A stretch of 64,000 nucleotides of DNA from Lucinisca nassula (GCA_963580285.1 OY757016.1:43539124-43603123); one strand, 5' to 3'; counted from the stretch's first letter, positions 29,955-40,850 are shown. Notes: generated by a model from the sequence alone, not told the origin. Translations and numbers: made by a program.

Positions 29955-30420
29955 AATAGGAGTGAAGGTAATGATCAGGAATCGATACAATTAACCCATA
30001 GATCCCATCAGAGACACTAAAGGGGAAGAAGCACAAACATGAAACAACTAGACCCTAATGGAAACAACAATAGCGGAAAGCCAAAAGGACAATTACCTTC
30101 CCACAAAATGGCCAATAAGCTATCCAAAACACAATAATATAAGCGATACAAACCATAACTAAAATAAAACGCGACAGAAGAACCGCCTTTGAACGGTCAG
30201 CGAAACAAACTCCATGGGGGTGGGGCTTAAATCGATTTTCTGGCCACAAACAATCCTCGCCCTTATTTCAAGATACTTTGTTGAGTCCGCATGAAGGCCT
30301 CCTTACTCATCAGTGCAACATCTTCTTGAACACAAAAATCAAAAACCACAGTGTTGAAACAACTGTGAGGACTCGACAGCAAAAAAAAACACTGAAATGC
30401 TGGAGCAAAAGAAAACCAAA
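29955..30420 (-). mobile_element. Penelope-like 3' UTR fragment
   Basis: On the - strand it ends with the 'TTGATCAGGAATC...CACTCCTATTTAG'-type 3' terminus. It extends 5' past the 'AAATCGATTTAAGCCCC' segment to the 'GTCGAGTCCTCACAG' region. No reading frame survives. A + strand fragment of the same UTR lies at 30495-30715. Confidence 0.75.
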
Positions 30421-30494
30421 AAAATCTCTTTGGTTGCAAGGTATTAGATGAAGAACAATATGATGACACTGCATTGGTTCAAAACCTTGAAAAG

Positions 30495-30715
30495 AGTTTG
30501 TTCTTCTGCCGCGGTGTTCTTTTTTATAGTTCGGCTTTGCATGAATGTTTAATTTTGGTTAGCCATTTGGTCATTTTGTGGGAAAGTAACTGTCCTTTTG
30601 GCTTTCCGCTCGTGAAATCTTTCACTTTACTGGTGTTTTTTATGCTGTGTTTCTTTCCCTGGAAGGTGTTATATAATTGTATCGATCCCTGATCATTGCC
30701 TCCACGCCACAATAT
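30495..30715 (+). mobile_element. Penelope-like 3' UTR fragment
   Basis: 'GTTCTTCTGCCGCGGTGTTC', 'TTGTGGGAAAGTAACTGTCC' and the 3' end 'GATCCCTGATCATTGCCTCC'. It points opposite to the neighbouring fragment at 29955-30420. Confidence 0.7.
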
Positions 30716-31049
30716 TTAAGACTAACTCGTCTTGGCCAAATAGGTCTCAAACAAATAAAATATATAATTGAAATTGTCATCCGCATGTCACATATTTAGC
30801 TGTGTAAGGCCTAATATGCAGCACCAGCAGCTGTATTAGATTTTGCCGACTGACGTGTAAAATTGGTAGAGCGTTTTATCTCAAATGTTTTCGCGAGATT
30901 TGAAACCAGTAATTAGTAGAAAAACGGCTCATCAGACCCAGATTTGTATTTTTAGTTGTTGTTTTTTTTTTTTCTTCATTTTTTACATAAAAGTCGTTGA
31001 CCATTAAAACAGTCTTTTTGGTAAGAACAATATTTAAATGTGAAATATA

Positions 31050-31165
31050 ATTCAACCGTAACGATTTTATGTGTACAATAACATGCTCCGGGTTTGTGAT
31101 ACAGCGTCCTATGATACAAGGTCGGTACAATAAGGGTTAAATTTCAAACCAGCTGACACTTTGTA
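31050..31165 (+). promoter_or_regulatory. Upstream block of paralogue D conserved with C
   Basis: See 21885-22000. Here 'TTCAACCGTAACGATTTTAT' is followed about 50 bp later by 'GGTCGGTACAATAAGGGTTA' and 'ACCAGCTGACA'. A shorter shared word, 'GGAAGG(C/T)GATCCT(T/C)AC', lies nearer the start codon (22510 and 31350). Confidence 0.45.
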
Positions 31166-31417
31166 GTTGCTGCTTACACAGTGTTTATTAAGCAAGGAGT
31201 AGACTAGAAATCCAAGGCTAATAAATGTTACTAGTTTGGTGAGAACATACATCGTTGGTTTAAAAGGCTCAGCAAAAATACCCTTCGTAGAGGAAGCGGG
31301 ATCAAGCAAGGTACGCTTGAGAGAAGGTTGAACTGACAGTGTTAATCCAGGAAGGTGATCCTCACCGAGGCAAATACAGACGCTTATTGGAAGTTTCATC
31401 AGCTAAAAAATTACAGA

Positions 31418-31894
31418 ATGTCAGAGGAAGAAGGCCTTTGTTCAGAGCCGTCTGATATTGCAATGATATTGTTGGATGTGTTCGATAAGTGTTTTTGTCA
31501 AAGTGATATTTTCAGATATGCAGCCAAAATGTTCCGATGCATGTTTTCGACTGGAATGAACATAGCAATATGTATGAACGTGGCGATCACGCACTTTCCT
31601 CAGCTGGACAGGATTGAGTTTATCCTTCCTGTGTTTGCGGTGGAGCTTATTTGCATGTTTATTGTCGGCATGCTTATCTATGGTTTGATCAAAGAAAAGA
31701 TTAAACACAAGACGTTTATAATTGTTTACAAGAGCTTCGACTTTATCTTCAGTGCCGTCAATGCGGGGTTCATGATTTACGCTAGAGATCAGTTGAAGTT
31801 TGAGACGTGGGAAGATTATGCTATTGTCATCCTGACGGGCTTGGACATTCTAGATCCGATTGAAATTGCCATAGCTTGCTGTTGGAATGACTAG
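31418..31894 (+). CDS. Small four-helix membrane protein, paralogue D
   Basis: 158 residues from MSEEEGLCSEPSDIAM, the first ATG in the frame. KCFC precedes helix 1. Hydrophobic segments at about 34-60, 65-90, 98-120 and 131-156. From FPQLDRIEF through VGML and again from helix 3 to the end it is almost identical to paralogue C. Between these two blocks the loop reads YGLIKEKIK, basic and unlike the FFWYRESVS of C. The C-terminus is ACCWND. Product not recognised. It is the last complete copy in the window. Confidence 0.88.
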   Translation: MSEEEGLCSEPSDIAMILLDVFDKCFCQSDIFRYAAKMFRCMFSTGMNIAICMNVAITHFPQLDRIEFILPVFAVELICMFIVGMLIYGLIKEKIKHKTFIIVYKSFDFIFSAVNAGFMIYARDQLKFETWEDYAIVILTGLDILDPIEIAIACCWND

Positions 31895-32166
31895 TCGTTA
31901 TAAGTAATCGATTATCTACATAACGGCAAGTACAAATGAACGGAACATATAACTGAAAATGAGACTAATTTATGAAGACATTTAACAATACTTCAAGTAA
32001 CAATTGTGTATATTTGTTAGGCTCCATTAGACAGACGTTATAACCGGAATCACTTGTAAATGATTTGGGATCGACAGTTTATCAATCGACTCAAGGTTAT
32101 AAAGTGCAGTAGTTTTTCAATGCTGAAGTCCATGTGACTATCACTGACTAGCTAGAAATTCAGGCA
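31895..32166. other. 3' flank of paralogue D
   Basis: AT-rich, without a clear AATAAA close to the stop codon and without repeats I can name. Confidence 0.4.
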
Positions 32167-32448
32167 TCATGTTAACAAGTCCGTGTAGAGAACATCCCTC
32201 TAAACCAACTTTATATAGAGAAAATTTGGGTTTGGAGGGGTAAACATTATTTTTCTTATTTCTGCCCTAAGACATATATAGGTGGTTGATACGCGTTAGA
32301 ATCGCCTAAATGAGGTGGTTCTAACGAGTATCAACGACCTATATTTGGAGTATAAATAAGAAAAATATTAATAGTTTTTAGCAGAAAAAAAAAACATTTT
32401 CTGAGACATGAAAAAATACTTTGTGTGTCAAAAAGTGTTATCGTAATG
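32167..32448. mobile_element. Palindromic MITE subfamily II, reverse orientation
   Basis: Left end CATGTTAACAAGTCCGTGTA, right end AAGTGTTATCGTAATG. Core 'CGTTAGAATCGCC' pairs with 'GGTGGTTCTAACG'. Mutated relative to the copies at 52149 and 5175. Confidence 0.8.
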
Positions 32449-32769
32449 TAACGGATATTTATAGACAATAGCCACACAATTCTTATCACTATGGGGTCGA
32501 GGTATTGCGAAAAAGGACTGTTAAGGCATAACTATACCAAATTTATTGACACAGGAGCCTTTCTGATATTTAATCTTTATCAGTGTGTCTCAACCCCAAA
32601 GTTCCGAAACGGATGATAGACAAGACCCGGCAAACACAGCACATCCCTATTATTTAAAGAAACTGGGATAGAACCATGTTTTGGGTTTGGCCAGGGTGTA
32701 CACGTTTTTGTTTCTAAAATACTGCAATTTTAGAGTTTAACGCAGTTCTTTTGCAGTGTCGTATTTGTG

Positions 32770-33520
32770 ATTTGAAAAATTGTGATATTTTTCTTATTTC
32801 TGCTCAAAATATAGATTGTGTGGCACACGTTAGAACCGCCTCATCGAGGCGGTTCTAACCAGTACCCACATACTATATTTAAGAGCAGAAATAAGAAAAA
32901 TATCACAATTTTTCAAATCACAAAAATAAGGTTTACCCCTGTAAATTCCAGTTTCACTATTATCTTTGGTCGGGCCCCTCAGAGTCTTACTGTTGGTTTT
33001 CTTTTGCTCCAGCAATTCTGTTGTTGTATGCTGTCGAGTCCTCAACCTTGTTTCATCTCTGTAGTTTTTTTATTTGTATGTTCTCGGAGATGTTACACTG
33101 GTGAGTTAGGAAGCCTCCCTGCGGCCTAAACAAAATTAGTGTAGACCGTGACAGAAGTAAGGGCGAGGATTATGGCCATGTAAAATCGATTTAAGCCCCC
33201 CAGTGGAATTCTTTTCACTGACCGTTCCAAGGTCTTCTGTGGCGGTTTATTTATGTTGTTGTTTGTTACTTACTGTGTGTATCACTTGTGTCTTTTTGTT
33301 TTGGATGACCATTTGGCCATTTTGTGGGAAAGTAACTGTCCTTATGGCCTTCCTTTGTTTACGATTCCATTATGGTCTGGTCGCTTCATGTTTGTGTTTC
33401 TTTCCCTTTGGTGTCTTTTGATGGGTGGAGTAAGTTAATTGTATCGATTCCTGATCTTTGTTTTACTTCTACTTTTCAAGGGGGTCAAACTAATATAGGC
33501 GTGTATTCGTGATATTAACT
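32770..33520 (+). mobile_element. MITE subfamily I hosting a Penelope-like 3' UTR
   Basis: The MITE core (32826-32860) and 'TAAATTCCAGTTTCACTAT' are followed at 32968 by Penelope-like 3' UTR ('CGGGCCCCTCAGAGTC...GATCTTTGTTTTACTTCTAC'). At 33478 the MITE resumes ('TTCAAGGGGGTCAAAC...AGGCGTGTATTCGTGAT'). A 5'-truncated Penelope-like copy has therefore inserted into a MITE. Bases 33370/33371 are the intact counterpart of the MITE-interrupted copy at 8077. Confidence 0.7.
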
Positions 33521-33623
33521 GTTCTAGCAAGGACAGCATCCAAAATCACGGAACGTTTGCTGATTAAATGTGAGGAGCCTTTTTTACATTTGTATAAGCT
33601 ACTCTTATTTTTCAACAAAATAT

Positions 33624-33951
33624 TAGTAAAATTCCACTATTAAGACCACCTAAAATTAAGTCTTATTCTGCTTTAAAAAGCTTATTTAGAAGGTTGCAGT
33701 TATTCTTTCCCTGTGTTTTCAAACTTTGGTTTAGCATATTTTATTACTATAGCAATGAAATCATTACAACATGTGACAAATGATTATACAATTTGGGAAT
33801 AGAACGAAAGCACAAGTACGTATATAGTTCTTCTCCCAAAAACTTTAGTGTCCTCTGGCCAGAGACCACCACCTTTGGGACTGTTCAAAAGTGGTCTTAA
33901 AGACCACTTTTTAACAGTCCAAAAGGTGGTCCTAAAATAGGAATTTTACTG
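33624..33951. mobile_element. MITE, CAGTAAAATTCC family, enlarged
   Basis: Ends 'TAGTAAAATTCCACTATTAA' and 'TAGGAATTTTACTG'. Central hairpin 'GGGACTGTTCAAAAGTGGTC' plus complement. About 110 bp at 33725-33835 are not present in the other copies. Confidence 0.75.
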
Positions 33952-35106
33952 CAGATTTGCTTTTTTAAATTATCAAAATTTAAACGATTTGTCAACTACG
34001 ACTCGTAACGATGTTGTAAGTTTTATGAACAACCAGGTCTAAATCCCCCATTCATGCCAAATTATGCCTATCTACGCTCAAAGACAATCGACCTACCACT
34101 GCTGCCAGTGTTTTGAACCATTTCTCTTTCATCTTTGTTCAAGGAGCCATGGTGTTATTAATATTATCATTATCATTATTATTATTTCTTTTGAAAAACA
34201 TCACATGACCAAATTCAAAGACTTGGAGCATTAAGCTTACTTTCTCAATGCCTGGTTTAACACCAATGATATTTCCAGAAGTAAAATAGAAGTGGAGGCA
34301 ATGATCAGGAATCAATACAATCAACCCACAGCTCCCATCAGAGACACCAAAGGGAAAAACACACAAACATGAAACAACAGACCCTAAAAGAAACTCCAAC
34401 AGCGGAAAGCCAAAAGAACAGTTACTTTCCCACAAAATGGCCAAAAAGCTATCCAAAATAATATAACACAAGCGACACAAACACCCAAAGACAAACCATA
34501 ACAAAGATAAACCGCGACAGAAGAACCGCCTTGTAGCGGTCAGGGGAAACGAATTCCACGGGGGGGGGGGGGGGGGGCTTAAATCGATTTTACGTGGCCA
34601 CAATCCTCGCCCTTACTTCCATCGCGATTTAGACAAATAATTTGTTCAGTCCGCATGAAGGCCTCCTAACTCATCAGTGCAGCATCTCCGTGAACACAAA
34701 TAATCAAACACCTACAGAGATGAAACAACGGTGAGGACTCGACAGCAAGAAACGTCTGAAATGCTGGAGCAAATGAAAACCAACAGTTAGACTCCGATGG
34801 ACCCGGCCAGAGACAGAGCATAAGGCACCAACCAACAATACCTTGAATTAGATCCAATACCTTGAATTAGATCTCTCTAATTCTCAATATGCCTTTACGT
34901 TGGAACCGTCATAGAATCCGAGGCTTGATCCACCGGCGTGCAATTAAAGAGGGAAGCAAAGTTGTCAACCGTGATTGGGTTAACTACCATGCATGCAGTC
35001 TGTCGTATAACATTTATGTTGTACCCAGTCTTTTTATATCGAAGAATGATTTTACGAAATTGGGTGCTGAAGTCATTGCGGTTATATATTTTTCTGAATT
35101 TATATA

Positions 35107-35802
35107 CTAAGTCACGATAAATTCGGGTTCCGATAGACCTTGTTGCAGAAGAGATTTAAGTCCAATACTGAATTTTGAAATTAAATCAGAATGACGTCTA
35201 TAAAATTTAGAAAAGGCTATGCGTAGTTTATGGTACCGATAACCCTGATTAAGAAGTTTAGCCGTTAAAAATTTATTACGAGTGTTGAAGTCAGTTACAT
35301 GACTACACACTCTGGCAAATCGAATTAAATGCGAAATATAAACGCCATATGATGATGCACGCCGAACATCACCAAGCAAAAAAGAAAAATTAACAATCTC
35401 AAAATCAAAATCATCGCGTTTATCATAACTTTTGCATGAAACAAATCCATCTACAATAGATAGATGTAAATTCAAAAACGGGGCCTCGGTATCAGAAGAA
35501 TTTGCTTTATTTAACTGAAGTTCTGGGGGGTAAATCTGACTGATCAAACCATCGAAATAGGGATTATCAATATTTAATAAATCATCCAAATATCTAGAAG
35601 TGGAGCTAAAAGCTTCAATGATTTCAGACTGGTTTTCAGCAGAAAGGGACATCATGAAGTTTCTCTCATAACAAAACAAAAACAGATCAGCCACAAGTGG
35701 TGCGCAATTAGTACCCATCGGAATACCCACAACTTGTCTAAATAACTTAGTACCAAATTTTATGTAAATATTGTCAAGTAGAACGGTGAGAGCTTCACAC
35801 AC
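35107..35802 (-). pseudogene. Reverse transcriptase, Penelope-like, C-terminal two thirds
   Basis: 231 codons without stop. The palm is recognisable by VVGIPMGTNCAPLVADLFL (about residues 26-44) and the catalytic YLDDLL (about residues 71-76). The upstream frame 35921-36103 and sequence beyond it carry LPKLHKRPYRPRF and STYDFSTLYTTLP, typical of the first RT motifs of Penelope-like elements. The two parts are separated by a frameshift in a T homopolymer. After residue 226 (GLSEPEF) the frame is shifted again and hits a stop. No GIY-YIG endonuclease domain was recognised. It is inactive as it stands unless the breaks are sequencing errors. Confidence 0.75.
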
Positions 35803-36326
35803 TTTCTGACATGACCATAAAGTATAATTTTTATGCTCTTCAGAAGTGAAAAAAGCATTTCTTACATTACATGCAAGATAGAGGGAGTCTTCCCTATGAA
35901 ATGTACATTCAATTAAATCATTAAGTTTTTTTTATAAGATTATGAGGAAGTGTAGTGTAAAGGGTGGAAAAATCATAAGTAGACAGACTTGAAGCACGAA
36001 AACGCCTGGATTTCAATTTATTTAAAACTTCATTAGAATTTTTATAGACCCAAAACAGATTTCTACCTGATCTTTCGAAGACTTTGTCGCAATATTTTAT
36101 CACATGTTTTTTGATGGCAGTAAAACATGAAGTTAATAATTCGGAGAGTTCAGTGGTGGTACAAGAGCTTGAATTTGCAATAAACCGTGGTCTGTATGGT
36201 CTTTTATGAAGTTTAGGTAACCAATATAACGTAGGAAGCTTGTCTTGGCCTTCTGTACCACAGACAGCAAACTTGGTAGCTGAATGACAAAAATGGTCAT
36301 CAACTAAAGCCCTCTCTACAGCTAAA

Positions 36327-36496
36327 GGCTGAAGTTCATAGGCCTTAGTACCACCAAGTTCTGAAGAGTGTTAACATAGTGAAGCCGTCAAACAACGACC
36401 ACATTGTTAGCGGCTGAAGTTCATAGGCCTTAGTACCACCAAGTTCTGAAGAGTGTTAACATAGTGAAGCCGTCAAACAACGACCACATTGTTAGC
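36327..36496. repeat. 85-bp tandem duplication inside the retroelement
   Basis: 'GGCTGAAGTTCATAGGCC...CACATTGTTAGC' occurs twice with no visible mismatch. This suggests a recent event or an assembly artefact. Confidence 0.9.
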
Positions 36497-36739
36497 GGCC
36501 TAATCAGCTGGAGCTTTATGCTCAACATACTCTCGTTTACACCATCGATTACCAAATTCATTCAAGGCAGCAGCGATTTCATCTCTACATTCATTGAAAT
36601 CAATTTTAGAAGGAAACCGATATTTCGACTGTGTTTACTACCGGGAAATTAGAGCTGAAACTTCAGATTAGGATGTTGGGAACGAAAATGGGGCATGAGA
36701 TTTCAGCCCGTTAAATGAAATATTATGCATGATAACTAG

Positions 36740-37330
36740 GAAGAGAACAAATCTTACACCTTAGAGGGAACTGTTCAGAGAACGTGGATTCCATTAAATA
36801 TCTTGGGGTGACACACACAAGATTTGAGATGGAGTATACCTATTAGCAACATGTTTATAGAACGATTGGTTTCCTGAGGCGAAATCTTCACCAGTGTCCT
36901 CAGGATGTAAGAGGCACCATTTGAAGGTTTTGATCGCCCAATCTTGGAAAATAGGACCCCGGCGGAGTGGTCCTTAATGAAGAAATTGAAAACGTTCAGA
37001 ATAGAGCTGCAAGATTTGTAACAAGCAATTACTGCTTTGAAACTGGGAGCATGAGTGGAATACTAGGAAAATTAAGATGGGAATCTTTCAAGAAAAGGAG
37101 AAAAATCAGTAGGCTCATACTTTTATACAAAGGTCTAAAGGGTGCTGCCAGCATCCCAACAGACGACCTTGTTCCCCCAGCTAGGCAATGTAGAAATCAT
37201 CATTCATTGGTGTTCCAGAACCTTGCTGCAAGAACTGACATTTATAAGGAATCATTCTTCCCTCGAACCATTAGAGATTGGAATGCCCTTCCCGATTCGA
37301 TTATTTCAACGGCTGAATGAGCTGAGGATT
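36740..37330 (+). pseudogene. LINE (CR1/jockey-like) ORF2 C-terminal remnant
   Basis: Upstream, SIKYLGVT and GFLRRNLHQCPQDV can be read between frameshifts. From 36967 a 117-residue frame reads ENVQNRAARFVTSNY, LGKLRWESFKKRRK, LILLYKGL and ESFFPRTIRDWNALPDSI. This order is typical of the region after the reverse transcriptase in jockey/CR1-group LINEs. A deletion around 36910-36960 removes the 'YKTLVRPILEYASVVWDP'-type segment. Inactive fragment. Confidence 0.85.
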
Positions 37331-37454
37331 GTGTAGCTAAGTTTACCTCTTTGGTGAGAGCTAGAGACCAACTTCCCATCACAGGTCTTGATGGACGTGT
37401 CACCAGTAGCAATTCTGATTCTGATTCTGAACACAGCACGCCTATACCCAGCAG

Positions 37455-37665
37455 ACACATGCCGTAATTGTGACGTCACATAACATCGGTACAACGACAT
37501 GACGTTTATGCAACGTCACATCAACGTCGGTACAACGTCATGACTTTTATGCGACGTCACATCAACGTCGGAACAACGTCATGACTTTTATGCGACGTCA
37601 CATCAACGTCGGTGCAAGGTTGTGACGTTGCACCGACGTTGATTTGACGTTGCCCTAGCGTAGTT
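37455..37665. repeat. 41-bp minisatellite
   Basis: About four units of 'ATCAACGTCGGTACAACGTC' plus 'ATGACTTTTATGCGACGTCAC', period 41 bp. The last unit turns into an inverted copy ('GTTGCACCGACGTTGAT'). CG dinucleotides are frequent, unlike the surroundings. It directly follows the LINE remnant. Confidence 0.85.
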
Positions 37666-38670
37666 TGCCTGGAAAGGAAAATTGATTTATTCTGCGATAA
37701 TCCACTTGGAAGAAGAGTGTGTCACAAAAAGCTACCGTTTTGTGACATCACTCGCAGATTCTTTTTTATTAGACGGTGAAACGTCCTTTTCTCGCATTAA
37801 AAGTTAAAAAGGACATTATGCTTTCCTCTTTAATTGCATGCCGGCGGATCGGGTCCAGACACCTTGATGGATCCCGTAAAGTCAATTTAAGCCCCCCAGT
37901 AATTTTTACTCACTGTTCCAAGTCGATGCTTTTGCTGTGCTTCCTTCATGTTTTGTGTTGGTAGTTCTGATTCTTTCCCTAATCATATATGGTGTTTCGT
38001 TGATTATTCTGATTCTTCTCCCCCTTTTTTTTTTTTTGGTTGTTAATTTTTAGTCCCGTTTGTCCTTCCAGTTTAATGTTTCTCATGTTGGGGACCCCAT
38101 ATGTATATTGCTCATTGTTAGTTAGGTTTGGATATTCTGCGTCACCACCTGTTTGGGAAAGAGCTGCTGACTCGGTTTACCTGTTGTCCGTTTTGTTTAG
38201 TGTCGTCACTCCATGCTTCGAATTCTTTCCCCAGTAACTTGGGATCTGATTGTTTTTTTTTTTTTGTTTTTTTTTGTTTTGTTTTTTTTAACTTGGACGC
38301 ATGTAATACAGTCAGTAATTTTGGCGGGATTTCTTCTATCAATGGCCAAAGATTTGGAGAATTTTAAGGAAACAACACTATTATTGTTGATTTTAAATGT
38401 GTTAGACTCGTAAAAGAGTGATTTAACATGGGCTGAAATATAAAAAAAGTCATCATATGCATAGGGTTTTTGAACAAAAAATCCTAAAATACTGTTTATT
38501 ATTCAAATTTTAATGCAAATTATTAATTGGAGTCACATTTCCCTTCCGACCGACTTGTTTTCAATGAAAGTATCAAACTACGTCGTCGATTTGAGTTGAA
38601 TTTCGCAGTGGTGATGATGTTGCAGTTTAAAGGTAATCAAAAACCACATTTTTAAAATACATTGTGACAT
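37666..38670. other. Unrecognised; T-rich
   Basis: 37860-37920 ('AAGTCAATTTAAGCCCCCCAG', 'CTCACTGTTCCAAG') looks like a diverged Penelope-like 3' UTR. Poly(T) runs lie at 38027-38038 and 38251-38290. The short hydrophobic frames here come from T-rich composition. Confidence 0.35.
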
Positions 38671-38672
38671 CA

Positions 38673-38963
38673 TGAAGACACGCCTATATAATTTTGACCC
38701 CTTTGAACCCCACTTTTATATAATAAAACTGGAGTTTACAGGGGTAAACCGTATTTTACTTATATCTGTTCTAAAATATAGATTGTGGGTACACGGTAGA
38801 ACCACCTTGAGGTGGTTCTAACGAGTACCCACAATCTATATTTTGAGCAGAAATAAGAAAAATATCACATTTTTTCATCTTAAAATTTTCGTGTTTTTTT
38901 TTTTTTTTTTTTTTTTTCGTGGTAAAGCTTACAATGTATTTGTATAGGTGTGTTTTGGTTATG
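38673..38963. mobile_element. Palindromic MITE subfamily I
   Basis: 'CATCATGAAGACACGCCTAT' to 'GTATAGGTGTGTTTTGGTTATG'. The core 'GGTAGAACCACCTTGAGGTGG' retains the hairpin. A T-run of 23 bases is at 38897-38919. Confidence 0.8.
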
Positions 38964-39705
38964 TCGGTCTATGATGTAAAGGTGACGTAATCTCACCGCT
39001 TTTGGTATGGACCTCAGTAGGACCAGTAGAGACACCAGGTTCAAGTAGGTTTCTCACGGTACCCAGTGTTCGCCGACCGCTGCTTAACGATAGGCTCACT
39101 ATAATCAAAATCATGTTGACAGGACCGTAAAAACAAAATATTTCTACACCTGTGGACACAAATCCGTTCAAACTTTGACGAGTTTCATTTAATTTAAATC
39201 TGATGTGTCATTAAATATTTCCTTTCATCCTGTCAGTCAACTGCAAGACAGGAATAAATTCAAAACACAAAGTGCTGTATATCTCATTGCAGACGATGCA
39301 CTGTCCAACCAGAATACATCTCGTATGTCAATCGCATCTAAAAATGGAAAAAAGGCCTTGTCACAATAAGACCAATCAATGTATATTGCTTGATCCAGTT
39401 TTAAACTACTTTGCTGAATGACATATGCTTGTCAAACTAACTTGATGCAAAGAGATTCATTGAAAGGTACTTCATCGGAGTTTGAACGCTTTTGTGGCCA
39501 CAGGTGTATATTGATAAAGGTATGTTTTAATGGCGAGTACATTACATTAGATAAATTCTTGGTGTGATTGCACATTAAGATGTGCACATCAAATCAATAC
39601 ATTATCAATAATAGAAGGGTGAAACCAAGTAGAAATATGCTTCAAAATGCACATTGTACATGTATATGAGGCGATGTTGATTCATCAAGTGGCAAAGTTA
39701 AAGAC
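38964..39705. other. No recognised features
   Basis: The first 150 bp contain 'TTCTCACGGTACCC...TTAACGATAGGCTCACTATAATC...GTTGACAGGACCGTAAAAACAAA', a very decayed SINE with the shared 3' domain (+ strand). The rest is unassigned. Confidence 0.4.
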
Positions 39706-40306
39706 ATTACGAAAACACGCCTATACAAATACATTACAAACATTGCCGCCGAAAAAAAGAAAATTTTAAGATGAAAAATTGTGATCTTTTTCTTATTTCT
39801 GCTCAAAATATAGATTGTGGGCACTCGTTAGAACCGCCTTATCGAGGCGGTTCTATCGAGTACCCACACTCTATTTATGATGAGGCGGTTCTAACGAGTA
39901 CCCACAATCTATATATTGCATCAGAAATAAGAATAATAAGTTTTACCCCTGTAAACCCCAGTTTTACTATACAAAAGTGCGGTTCAAGGGGGTCAGTTTG
40001 TTTGTATTGGAGTTTTACGGCCCAGTCAACACTATTGTAGGTCATTTTGAGCCGGAGCTTACCTATCCACCTTTTTTCTGGGCAAGCTTATATGTAAGCG
40101 GTTAACCAGTACAGTGCACATTCTTTCGCCAGAAACTGATAACTGCCCTTCTTAAATCAGTGAAAGGGAGAGAATGACCGTTAAATAGATTTCATGATCA
40201 GTCTCCACGAAAGAATGTTGCCAAACCCGGCAGGTATCGAACCCGCGACCTCCTGATCACCAGTCAGATCAAGGGGGTCAGAATTATATAGTCCTGTTTT
40301 CGTGAT
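39706..40306. mobile_element. MITE subfamily I interrupted by a SINE
   Basis: MITE sequence runs from 'CATTACGAAAACACGCCTAT' (starting at about 39706) to 39996 and resumes at 40269 to end 'CCTGTTTTCGTGATG' at 40306. The core is partly duplicated ('GAGGCGGTTCTA' twice at 39844 and 39881). Confidence 0.85.
39997..40268 (-). mobile_element. SINE family 3, 5'-truncated, with 13-bp target duplication
   Basis: Perfect flanks TCAAGGGGGTCAG (39984-39996 and 40269-40281). On the - strand the copy starts at 'TCTGACTGGTGATCAGG', missing the first 25 or so bases of the tRNA-like head, and ends 'GGGCCGTAAAACTCC'. The interrupted MITE shows the SINE is the younger of the two. Confidence 0.9.
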
Positions 40307-40475
40307 GCGTCCGAACAAACCAATAGGTGTTATAGGCAGGCACGGTCCGACTCGCACCACTTTGGCCTGCACATGTTTATACCTTCTACTCATGTACGGC
40401 CGGTTTCAGCTCTGCGCGGAAGCATCATACAGCCCAATCTATTTCTCAAAGCCCCGGTGGGCGGGGGCCCTCAAC
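40307..40475 (-). mobile_element. SINE family 4, 5' part
   Basis: On the - strand 'CCCGCCCACCGGGGCTTTGA', 'CTTCCGCGCAGAGCTGAAAC' and 'GGTGCGAGTCGGACCGTGCC' are present. The 3' domain is missing. Confidence 0.75.
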
Positions 40476-40596
40476 GCGTTGTGTTTAAATACAATGTAGC
40501 CTGTTGCATAATCGAACTTTGTTTCCCAACAATGTAATTTGTAGTGTTTTCATTGTGTAGAGTTTCAACATAATGTAATTAACATGCTTGCTGTTT

Positions 40597-40850
40597 TGAG
40601 CATGGAACGCTGAGATGCAGTATTTAAGCATCGAACTCGGAATCGAGAGGTTCGATCCACACGAGCATCAAATGTTGTTTCCTTAAGCAAAAGAATTTAT
40701 CCACATTGTTTAGTACTGGTTTCTACCCAGGAAGAAAAAAGGGGCACATTGAAAGTTAGTACTTGTTAACTAAATGTGTTACCCCCTATAAATAAAGTCG
40801 ATCATTATTAGTAGTAGTAGCAGTAGTAGTAGTTGTTATTGTAATAGTTG
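40597..40850 (+). mobile_element. tRNA-derived SINE candidate, family 6
   Basis: 'GCATGGAACGCTGAGATGCA' and 'GAGAGGTTCGATCCACACG' fit weak A- and B-box positions. The body ends 'AATAAAGTCGATCATTATTA' followed by a (TAG)n tail. Only one copy is in the window, so the family assignment rests on the tRNA-like spacing and the microsatellite tail. Confidence 0.5.

Larger units (their letters stand above)
34283..36700 (-). mobile_element. Penelope-like retroelement, longest copy
   Basis: On the - strand: a coding region (about 36700-35110) with reverse-transcriptase motifs, then a 3' UTR of about 850 bp ending at 'CTCCACTTCTATTTTAC'. The 5' end is truncated or decayed. The copy carries an 85-bp tandem duplication (36327-36411 and 36412-36496), a break in a T8 run (about 35925-35933), and a 1-bp loss near 35117 relative to the related copy at 20990. 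A G16 run at 34560-34577 lies in the 3' UTR. Fragments of the same UTR occur at eight or more places in the window, so the family was active and mostly made 5'-truncated copies. Confidence 0.7.

Noticed and set aside
31355..31417. N-terminal extension of paralogue D
   Set aside because: No ATG in the extension; the ATG at 31418 aligns with that of paralogue C and has the same upstream TTACAG.
37455..37665. CRISPR-like array
   Set aside because: Units are contiguous 41-bp repeats without spacers, in eukaryotic DNA.
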